Shown in pieces: positions 52,995 to 59,419 of a DNA stretch of 64,000 nt. Position numbers and translations under genes: made by a program. This DNA comes from Catenuloplanes indicus (GTDB lineage Bacteria; Actinomycetota; Actinomycetes; Mycobacteriales; Micromonosporaceae). Under the pieces are notes generated by a model. That model ran no database searches. It was not told the DNA's origin and saw only the letters and a list, made by a program, of their open reading frames with translations. Where the stretch lies: assembly GCF_030813715.1 (NCBI RefSeq), contig NZ_JAUSUZ010000001.1, forward strand, positions 4,340,001 through 4,404,000, written 5' to 3'. Positions within the stretch are counted from its first letter, which is position 1. Every line of letters starts with the position of its first letter.

Positions 52995-53077
52995 AGGCCC
53001 AGGCGCGCGGCAGACGCCCGGTGCGGGCGGGACCGCTCCCCGATGGTTGCTCCATCTGACAGCGCCAGTCACGGTCC
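52995..53077 (-). ncRNA. ZTP (pfl) riboswitch in the glyA leader
   Basis: On the minus strand the leader contains the two conserved pfl blocks: GGACCGTGACTGGCG (53077-53063) and, after a variable hairpin, CCATCGGGGAGCGGTCC (53046-53030), whose ends pair (GGACC/GGTCC). A downstream CGCCTGGGC (53005-52997), a sequence often seen after this motif, follows. ZTP riboswitches sense the purine intermediate ZTP/ZMP that accumulates when 10-formyl-THF is short and switch on folate genes such as glyA. The expression platform between 52995 and the start codon was not resolved; it could act on ribosome binding or termination. Confidence 0.9.
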
Positions 53078-53132
53078 GCTTCGCAGCATACCCGCTTGGC
53101 CGCGGTTCTCGGCGAGGCTGAATGATGAATTC

Positions 53133-53342
53133 ATGCGTGAGGTCACCATCAGCGACGACATGATCCGGCTCGGGCAGTTCCTCAAGCTCGCGGACGTGAT
53201 CGAGGCCGGCTCGGACGTGAAGTATCTGCTCAACACCGAGGACGTAACGGTCAACGGCGAGCCGGAGGACCGCCGCGGCCGGCAGCTCTTCAAGGGTGAT
53301 GTAGTCACGGTCGGTGACGACATCACGCTAGTGGTCGCCTAG
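53133..53342 (+). CDS. S4-domain RNA-binding protein (YbcJ/YaaA-like)
   Basis: A 69-residue protein that is essentially one S4 domain: IRLGQFLKLADVIEAGSDVK, LLNTEDVTVNGEPEDRRGRQ, then LFKGDVVTVGDDITLVV. Such stand-alone S4 proteins bind structured RNA, often rRNA, and occur next to recombination or folate genes in many bacteria. It is divergent from glyA and its riboswitch. The ATG at 53133 is the only start giving the full domain. Its last 15 bp overlap the convergent frameshifted nucleotidyltransferase. Confidence 0.92.
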   Translation: MREVTISDDMIRLGQFLKLADVIEAGSDVKYLLNTEDVTVNGEPEDRRGRQLFKGDVVTVGDDITLVVA

Positions 53343-54058
53343 CCGCGCCACCGCCACGGCCAGCGGCTCCCGCTGGCTCGGGTCCCTGTCGACGGTCCAG
53401 CCGCGGATCCCGTCCGGCGCCGGCAGCCGCCGGCCGGGCAGCAGGCTCCGCAGCCGCCGGGACAGCCGCACATCGTCCGGCTCGGCCAGCAGCGCGGCGT
53501 CGTAGAGGTCCGTGCCCGCGGACACGCCCGGCGTCGCCTGGTCGGTGACCAGCCACTTGAGTTTCCAGGCCAGCGACAGCGCACGCGACGCGGTCCAGAT
53601 CACGGTCGGCCGGCGGCGGGAGGCCGGGGCGGGATCAGCACCGGGACCGGCGGCTCCGGCAGCGGCTCGTCGTAGGCGAAGTCCAGTTGCAGCGTGCCGG
53701 TGGGCAGGCCGGGCGCGTGCCACGGCACCGCGATCCGCAGGCCGGCGATCCCGGCGTACCGGTATTCGTCGCCGTCCCCGAGTCGTGCGCAGTCCGCCCC
53801 CGCCGGGTCGAGCCGGATGTCGCCGCCGGCCCGGGGCGACTCCTCATCGGGGTACGGGTCGCGCTCGTCCCGGGGCACGCCGTCCACCGGGCGCACCACC
53901 CAGTCCAGGTCGCCCGGCTCGCGGGCCCGGTCGCCGGCCCACGCGCCCATCGACGCGCTGCCGCGCAGCACCAGCCGGTCCGCGCACGGCGCCTCGCTGA
54001 TCAGGTGCAACACGTGATCGAGCGTGAGCCGGTGCGCGATCGTCCTCGCGTCCGCCAT
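53328..54058 (-). pseudogene. Frameshifted nucleotidyltransferase (AbiEii-like fold)
   Basis: Two adjacent frames read as one protein. The first (54058 to 53600) starts MADARTIAHRLTLDHVLHLI, has the GS motif of nucleotidyltransferases in LVLRGSASMGAWAG and the paired acidic residues DLDWVV, then runs into a stop at 53600 after VLIPPRPPAAGRP. The second frame (to 53328) continues TVIWTASRALSLAWKLKWLV and DLYDAALLAEPDDVRLSRRL, the normal helical continuation. The frames meet in the run near 53605-53630 and differ by -1. A real indel, a sequencing error in this C/G run, or recoding would each explain it. Confidence 0.75.
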
Positions 54059-54085
54059 CGCCGGACAGGCTAGTAGTTTCGGGCC

Positions 54086-54346
54086 ATGGGCACCTACATC
54101 GGCAACGCCACGTTGTTCGCCGCGGACGGCACCGCGCAGACCGTGAAGCACACCAGCATCCGGACCCGGCGGGACACGGACACCGGCGTGGTCACCTGGA
54201 CCGGCACGGTCGACCTGAGCGACGGTGAGATCGCGGATCTGCTACTGCCGTCCGGCGAGGGCACGCTGCGGCTGCCGGACGGTGCGGAGGCGGCCGTGCG
54301 GTTCACGCCGGGTGGCGCGTTCACCGGCACGGCAGTGTCCGCATAG
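54086..54346 (+). CDS. Small conserved-looking protein of unknown function
   Basis: An 86-residue soluble, beta-rich protein: MGTYIGNATLFAADGTAQTV, TWTGTVDLSDGEIADLLLPS, GEGTLRLPDGAEAAVRF. The alternating strand pattern and absence of signal peptide suggest a small beta-barrel or sandwich. Codon use is normal. It is divergent (27 bp) from the frameshifted nucleotidyltransferase and ends at a bidirectional terminator. I do not recognise a named family. Confidence 0.7.
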   Translation: MGTYIGNATLFAADGTAQTVKHTSIRTRRDTDTGVVTWTGTVDLSDGEIADLLLPSGEGTLRLPDGAEAAVRFTPGGAFTGTAVSA

Positions 54347-54350
54347 ACGA

Positions 54351-54388
54351 GAAGGGCACGCCGACCGTCACCGGTCGACGCGCCCTTC
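54351..54388. terminator. Bidirectional terminator hairpin
   Basis: GAAGGGC (54351-54357) pairs with GCCCTTC (54382-54388), and the inner GACCG (54363-54367) with CGGTC (54372-54376). It separates the + small gene ending at 54346 from the convergent LPXTG gene ending at 54400. Confidence 0.8.
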
Positions 54389-54399
54389 CGTGTACATCG

Positions 54400-55704
54400 T
54401 CAGGCCGTGAAGTTCAGCTTCCGGCGACGGGCCATGAAGAACAGACCGCCACCGATGGCGAGCAGCAGGACCGCGGCACCCGCGATGGTGCCGACGGCCG
54501 CACCGGTCAGCGGCAGCTCCGGCTCGTCACCCGGGGTGTACGCGACCGGCGTGGTCGACGGCTCCGGGGTGCCCGGCGTGGCCGGCGTGGTCACGCTCGG
54601 GCTCGGGCTCGGGGTGCCCCCGGCCGGCGGGGTCGGCTCACCGGCGCAGTTCTCCGGCGCGGTCCAGGCGACCTCGCCGTTCAGCACGGCCAGGTCACCC
54701 TCGACCTTGACGGTGAGGCCCTCGGAACCGGGGAACGGCACCGTCTTGTCCTCGCCCGCCTTGACCGTGACGGTCTGCGCCGTACCCGTGTTCGGGGTGA
54801 AGGTCGCGGTCAGGTCCTTGCCGTTGGCCGGGTTCTTGATCGTGAAGGTCAGCCCCTCACAGGTCTGAGTCACGGACGCGTCCGGCGTGCCGACCTCGGG
54901 AACCTGGCAGTCCTGCGGCTGGGCCCAGCCGCCGCGGTAGATCTCCTTGCCGCGGGACGTGACCACGATGTTCTTCGCGTTCGCCGGCACCAGGTTCACC
55001 GTCACCGGCTCCTGGCGTGCCTTCAGCGTCTCGGTCTTGGAGAAGCCGCCGTCCGCGGTGATCGTGAACGTCTCGCTGAACGTGCTGCGGTTGATCAGCT
55101 TGACCGCGACGTTGCCCTCGCAGTCCGGCAGCGCCTCGACGGCCGGCTCGGCCTTGCAGGTGCCCTGACCGCCGTTGTAGAACGCGGTCTTCGGCTGGCC
55201 CGGGGCCGGCTTCGACCGGTTGCCCGGCGCCGCGTTCTCGCCGACCTTGCGGCTGTTGTAGCGGTCGCTGGTGTCGGTCAGCGGGTTGATGATCTGGTCA
55301 CCGAAGACGAAGTCGACCTGGGTGAAGCACTCCGGCACCTCGACCTTGAAGTCCAGCTTGTTCACCGTCAGCTCGCCGCGCTTGGCCGGGACGAACTTCT
55401 GCACCGAGCTGTCCAGCACGTGCTGCGGGGTGGCGAACGTGGCCGACGGCGCGGTGTAGGAGACCAGCGCGAACGACTGGTCCGCGCAGAGCGGCTTGTT
55501 GCCGAGCAGCTTGATGCTGGCGGTGCCGGCCGGGCCGTTGAACCAGTGCTGGTACTTCGCGTCCTGCGGCTGGACGCACTGCGGGCCACCGTGGTTGCCG
55601 GGGGTGGCGCTCGCCGGGGAGCCGAGAGTGGCCAGCCCGGTCAGTCCGAGGAGGACGCCGGCCGCGAGAGCGACGACACGGCGGATGCGGGGGACGGATC
55701 TCAT
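54400..55704 (-). CDS. LPXTG-anchored secreted surface protein
   Basis: A 434-residue wall protein. Signal peptide (1-33, cleaved after ASA), a Cys-containing globular region (about 35-350; six or more Cys, including CVQPQ, PLCADQ, ECFTQV, GTCKAE, LPDCEG, QDCQVP), with several beta-sandwich-like repeats (NLVPANAKNIVVTSRGKEIY; TATFTPNTGTAQTVTV), a Thr/Pro/Ser-rich stalk (about 355-395), sortase motif LPLTG (~404), a membrane helix (GTIAGAAVLLLAIGGGLFFM) and the basic tail RRRKLN. Sortase would link it to peptidoglycan; this form resembles class E/LAXTG-type actinobacterial substrates but with canonical LPxTG. No sortase gene is adjacent. Confidence 0.92.
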   Translation of the reverse strand: MRSVPRIRRVVALAAGVLLGLTGLATLGSPASATPGNHGGPQCVQPQDAKYQHWFNGPAGTASIKLLGNKPLCADQSFALVSYTAPSATFATPQHVLDSSVQKFVPAKRGELTVNKLDFKVEVPECFTQVDFVFGDQIINPLTDTSDRYNSRKVGENAAPGNRSKPAPGQPKTAFYNGGQGTCKAEPAVEALPDCEGNVAVKLINRSTFSETFTITADGGFSKTETLKARQEPVTVNLVPANAKNIVVTSRGKEIYRGGWAQPQDCQVPEVGTPDASVTQTCEGLTFTIKNPANGKDLTATFTPNTGTAQTVTVKAGEDKTVPFPGSEGLTVKVEGDLAVLNGEVAWTAPENCAGEPTPPAGGTPSPSPSVTTPATPGTPEPSTTPVAYTPGDEPELPLTGAAVGTIAGAAVLLLAIGGGLFFMARRRKLNFTA

Positions 55705-56155
55705 GGGTGCGACGCTCCAAAAGAGGGGAACGAACGGAACACGCCGATTCGCGGATCGGCGTGCTCCGGGTGATGCCGTTTTCGATGAAGCCTCAGGAAC
55801 CAGCGGCGGACGTCACTCTCCGAAAGCACTTAAGTACAAAGAGGACGTTCACGACGCAGAGTCACGCGTTCTCCTACAGAGGAAATCCAAGGGGGGTGGG
55901 GAATCATCCGGCTGTCTCCACGACAGCGGCTCCCGCAACGCGGCCTGACGATATCCATTTCTCGGACATCAAAGAAATCTTTTAGGATGCACTTAATCTC
56001 TTGATATAAGTCCGTGATCTTCGGTAGACCCACCGAGACGGTGTGGTCGCCCACCGTACCGGCGCCGGGCGGAAAGTTCCCGCGAATGTCACTTCACGCC
56101 GGTCGTCCGCCGCACGGCGCCGCACACCGCCCGGTCGGGTAACATGACCATCCGC
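55705..56155. other. Gene-free 451-bp region between the LPXTG gene and tRNA-Arg
   Basis: No credible coding sequence. It contains a 9-bp perfect hairpin CACGCCGAT/ATCGGCGTG (55740-55748, 55755-55763) in the LPXTG leader, and an unusually AT-rich stretch at about 55970-56010 (including TTGATATAAG) that may hold promoters. The LPXTG gene's leader is probably long, but its promoter was not resolved. Confidence 0.6.
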
Positions 56156-56228
56156 GCCCTCGTAGCTCAGGGGATAGAGCAACGGTTTCCTAAACCGTGT
56201 GTCGCAGGTTCGAATCCTGCCGGGGGCA
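56156..56228 (+). tRNA. tRNA-Arg, anticodon CCT
   Basis: A full 73-base cloverleaf: acceptor GCCCTCG pairs with CGGGGGC, D-arm GCTC/GAGC, anticodon stem ACGGT/ACCGT with loop TTCCTAA (anticodon CCT, reading AGG), variable GTGTC, and T-arm GCAGG/CCTGC around TTCGAAT. Discriminator A; CCA is not encoded. It decodes a rare codon in this GC-rich genome. The 3' end is a conventional integration site type, but no integrase or repeated attachment core was seen nearby. Confidence 0.97.
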
Positions 56229-56232
56229 CCGA

Positions 56233-56679
56233 TCACCCGCGCCGGACCCGGTTGCGTGACCGGGTCCAGGAGCGGCGGCCCGCCAGGTGCCACAGCAGCC
56301 GTACCGGTGGTGGCAGTTCGGTCATGAAACGGCGCTGTTCCTCCGCGGTCGCGTCCTCCACCATCGCGCCGAGTGCGGCGAACGCGGAGCGCAGGTCCTT
56401 CGGGCGGCTGCCGCGGGCCCGCGCGTTGAGCGCGTCCCACTCCTGCTGTGACACGTGTGGAGGGACCAGCGGCAGCAGGTCCCGTTCCTCGTCGTCCAGG
56501 TGTTCGTCGAGCACCGGGGACGCCTGGGCCAGTACGTCCGCGAGCTCGTCCCGGACGGTGGCGGCGGCGGACGCGCGCCAGGCGTCGTTCAGCTCGCCGA
56601 GGCGGTGCAGCAGGCGGTAGAGCCGGTGCGCCATGACCATTTCCCAGGTGTCCACGCCGGCCGTCGATGTCGTCGTCAT
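56233..56679 (-). CDS. Shortened hemerythrin-like protein
   Basis: A 148-residue protein starting MTTTSTAGVDTWEMVMAHRL. Its first helix (DTWEMVMAHRLYRLLHRLGE) and its C-terminal half (DEHLDDEERDLLPLVPPHVS, QQEWDALNARARGSRPKDLR) both match actinobacterial hemerythrin-domain proteins of about 200-220 residues. The segment between them, which normally carries the HHH...EDE metal-binding helix and the next His, is missing, replaced by NDAWRASAAATVRDELADVL. Only part of the diiron ligand set (His in the first helix, DEHLDDEE) remains, so diiron or oxygen binding is doubtful. It looks like an in-frame internal deletion. It begins 4 bp after the tRNA and is convergent with it. Confidence 0.75.
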   Translation of the reverse strand: MTTTSTAGVDTWEMVMAHRLYRLLHRLGELNDAWRASAAATVRDELADVLAQASPVLDEHLDDEERDLLPLVPPHVSQQEWDALNARARGSRPKDLRSAFAALGAMVEDATAEEQRRFMTELPPPVRLLWHLAGRRSWTRSRNRVRRG

Positions 56680-56735
56680 GGTGACACCGCGCCGGGGTGG
56701 CCTTGCAGGATTCTTGCAATCTATCCTTGCCGATC

Positions 56736-57065
56736 GTGGTGTTCTGCCGGGTGCTCGGGCCACTGGAGATCACGGACGGTGGCAGCCGCGTGGACCCGGG
56801 TGGCCCGCAGCCACGCCGGCTGACCGAGGCGCTGGTCGCGGCGCACGGCGTGCCAGTCTCCGAGGGCCGGCTGGCCGAGGCTGTCTGGGGCGGCAGGCCG
56901 CCGGCGAACCCGTCCGCGTCGCTGCAGGCGTACGTGCCCCGGCTGCGCAAGGCATTCGGCGCGGGCGCGCTGACCCGGGGCCCGGGCGGGTACGCGCTGG
57001 CCGCCGGCTCGGACGCGGCCGACTTCCGGTCCGGTGTGGAGCGTGGGCTGGCGGCGGCCCGGCCG
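56736..57065 (+). pseudogene. Truncated SARP-type regulator fragment
   Basis: From GTG 56736 the frame reads a SARP winged helix: VVFCRVLGPLEITDGGSRVD, RLTEALVAAHGVPVSEGRLA, EAVWGGRPPANPSASLQAYV and PRLRKAFGAGALTRGPGGYA. Only about 110 residues remain; the BTAD and any later domains are absent. At about 57065-57080 the frame passes without a stop into sequence resembling an ABC exporter membrane domain (FATVFPVYAVSMHQYLP), so the fragment ends at a deletion joint. With no activation domain it is unlikely to activate transcription, although the DNA-binding part could still be made. Confidence 0.7.
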
Positions 57066-57079
57066 CGGCACGCGCTGCA

Positions 57080-58231
57080 CGCGTTCGCCACGGTCTTCCC
57101 GGTGTACGCCGTGAGCATGCACCAATACCTGCCGCGCCCGCTGTGCCCGGGAACGCGCGCTCGCCGCGGAGCGCGGACGCGTGCTGATCGAGTCGCTGCG
57201 CGGCCGGGAGACCGTGTACGCGTACGACATGCCGGACCTGCAGACCGGCCGGGTCGAGGCCGCGTCCGGTGCGGCGCTCGACGTCGGTCTGCGGGCGCTG
57301 CGCCTCTACGTGTGGTTCAGCAAGTCGATGAACGCGACCGACGATCGGCCTGGCCGCGATCCTGCTCGCCGGGTGGTGGCTGGTGCGCACCGACCTGATC
57401 ACGGTCGGTGCCCGCCGCGGCAGCGCTGCTGTTCCACCGCCTGTTCACGCCGCTCGGCACGCTGCTGCTGTCGTTCGGCGAGGTGCAGCGCGCCGGGGCC
57501 GCGCCCGTTTGCACCGTCGGCGTGCTGCTCGTGCCGCCCGCACCGGCCGGCCTCGACCCCAAACCCCGGGGCACGGTACGGGTGACCGTGGCCGGGTTGC
57601 GCCACACATACGACCCGGAGGTTCTGAAAGGTGTTGATCTGGCCGTCGAGGCGGGGACGTCGCTCGCGCTGGTCGGCGTCAGCGGGGCCGGCAAGGCCAC
57701 GCTGGCCGGTATCGTGGCCGGGGTCCTCACGCCCTCAGCCGGCCGGGTGACGCTGACCGACGCGGACGGCTCCGAGACCGTATCCACGCTCGACGCCGGC
57801 GTGCTCCGCGACTGGGTGTGCCTGGTGTCGCAGGAGACCCACGTGTTCGCCGGCACGATCCGCGACGACCTCGCGCTCGCCGCGCTGGACGCGGTCGGCT
57901 GTGACCGTGAGCTGGACGCGGACGCCACGCTCCCGCCCGCGGAGGCGCAGCGGCTGGCGGTGGCCCGCCTGCTGCTGCGCGACCCGCCGGTGGTGATCCT
58001 GGACGAGGCGACCGCGGAGGCCGGCAGCGCGGGCGCCCGCCAACTCGACCGCGCCGCCGAGGCCGTGGCCCGGGGACGGACCGCGATCGTGGTCGCACAC
58101 CGGCTGAGTCAGGCCCGCGCGTGTGACCGCATCGCGGTGCTCGACGACGGCCGCGTCGTCGAGCACGCAGCCATGAGGAATTGGTCGCGGCCGGCGGGGT
58201 GTACGCCCGGCTCTGGGCGGCCTGGTCCTGA
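57080..58231 (+). pseudogene. Frameshifted, partly deleted ABC exporter (fused TMD-NBD)
   Basis: Homology to an ABC exporter half-transporter runs through at least four frames: FPVYAVSMHQYLPR (frame of the SARP piece), then RVLIESLRGRETVYAYDMPD and AALDVGLRALRLYVWFSKSM, then IGLAAILLAGWWLVRTDLIT, then AAAALLFHRLFTPLGTLLLS and FGEVQRAG. The NBD is recognisable (GVSGAGKATLAG, with Ala for the Walker A Ser; LVSQETHVFAGTIRDDLALA; VVILDEATAEAGSAGAR; TAIVVAHRLSQARACD), but the segment before the signature is deleted (DADATLPPAEAQRLAVARLL). A final shift moves the ending ELVAAGGVYARLWAAWS to another frame, stop at 58229-58231. Not functional as an exporter. Confidence 0.85.
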
Positions 58232-58355
58232 CACGGTTTGTCCGGCGTCGCGCCCGGTGTCCGGTGGCGGCACCGGAGAATTACCGGGTCGGCCGGTGCA
58301 ACAACGGCTGAAATGGCTGGTCAGAGCGGGTTCCCGGGTCGGTACGCTCCGCGGA

Positions 58356-59405
58356 ATGGAACGTTCGGGGGGCCTCGTGGACGAGGACGCGACCCAGGTC
58401 ATCGAGGCGGTCCGGCCGGCTCGCAAACGCGCCCGCTGGGCACGCGTCCTGATCTTCGCGGTGGTGACCGGGCTGGTGATCGCGGGTGGGGCGACCGCGG
58501 CCACCGCGCTCTACGTCAGCTCGGTCGAGCGCAGCATCGAGAAGGTGGACGCGTTCACCGAGGTCCCGGAGGAGTCCCGGCCGGTCAAGGTGGAGGTCGC
58601 CGCGAACGCGCTCAACCTGCTGCTGCTCGGCAGCGACTCGCGTGACCCGGAGAACACCACCGGCTCCCGCAGCGACACGATCATCGTCGCGCATCTGCCG
58701 GCCGACCGGTCCGGCGCGCAGCTGATCTCGATACCGCGCGACACCTGGGTGCACGTGCCACGCTCGCCGGACGGCCGCAACGGCGACACGGAAGCGAAGA
58801 TCAATGCGGCGTACGCGTGGGGCGGCGTGCCGCTGATGGTGCAGACCGTGGAGGACTTCACCAAGGTCCGGATGGACCACGTGGTGCTGGTCGACTTCGG
58901 CGGCTTCCAGCAGATCGTGGACGCGCTCGGCGGCATCGACATCCAGGTCGAGCAGGACTTCACGTCGATCCACGAGCCGTTCCGCGAGTTCACCGAGGGC
59001 AGCATGCACATGGACGGCGCCACCGCGCTCGACTACGCGCGGCAGCGCTACCAGTTCCAGGACGGCGACTTCGCCCGCATCCGGCACCAACAGCAGGTGA
59101 TCAAGGCGATCCTGGACCGGGCCGCGTCCGGCGGCATGCTCTCCAGCCCGGCCGCGGTCAACGACTTCGTCAAGGCCACGGCGGACGCGGTCTCGGTCGA
59201 CCAGACGCTGTCGATCCTCGACCTGGCCACCCAGATGCGCAACGTCCGCGGCGGCAACCTGACGTTCCTGACCACTCCCACCACCGGCACCGGCCGGGTC
59301 GGCGACGAGAGCGTCGTCCTCGCCGACACCCAGGCCGCGACCGCACTGTACGACGCGGTCCGCACCGACTCGGTCCCGGACATCCTGGCCGCGGCGGAGA
59401 AGTAG
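58356..59405 (+). CDS. LytR-CpsA-Psr (LCP) family cell-wall glycopolymer transferase
   Basis: A 349-residue type II membrane protein starting MERSGGLVDEDATQVIEAVR. Cytoplasmic basic segment (RPARKRARWAR), one membrane helix (about 30-52), then the LCP domain (about 85-260): NLLLLGSDSRDPENTTGSRS, DTIIVAHLPADRSGAQLISI PRD region, and YARQRYQFQDGDFARIRHQQ with the Arg pair that binds polyprenyl pyrophosphate. LCP enzymes transfer lipid-linked glycopolymers to peptidoglycan. The frame extends further upstream into the ABC relic, but this ATG gives the normal LCP N terminus. Neighbouring Wzy-like protein may belong to the same envelope pathway. Confidence 0.95.
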   Translation: MERSGGLVDEDATQVIEAVRPARKRARWARVLIFAVVTGLVIAGGATAATALYVSSVERSIEKVDAFTEVPEESRPVKVEVAANALNLLLLGSDSRDPENTTGSRSDTIIVAHLPADRSGAQLISIPRDTWVHVPRSPDGRNGDTEAKINAAYAWGGVPLMVQTVEDFTKVRMDHVVLVDFGGFQQIVDALGGIDIQVEQDFTSIHEPFREFTEGSMHMDGATALDYARQRYQFQDGDFARIRHQQQVIKAILDRAASGGMLSSPAAVNDFVKATADAVSVDQTLSILDLATQMRNVRGGNLTFLTTPTTGTGRVGDESVVLADTQAATALYDAVRTDSVPDILAAAEK

Positions 59406-59419
59406 CGGCGCCGCCGCGC

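Noticed and set aside
55740-55763. Terminator upstream of the LPXTG gene
   Set aside because: The hairpin lies in the leader only 36 bp before the start codon, without a U tract; a regulatory or incidental RNA stem is as likely.
56156-58231. Integrated element at tRNA-Arg
   Set aside because: No integrase, excisionase or direct repeat of the tRNA 3' end was found; the adjacent pseudogenes look like local decay.
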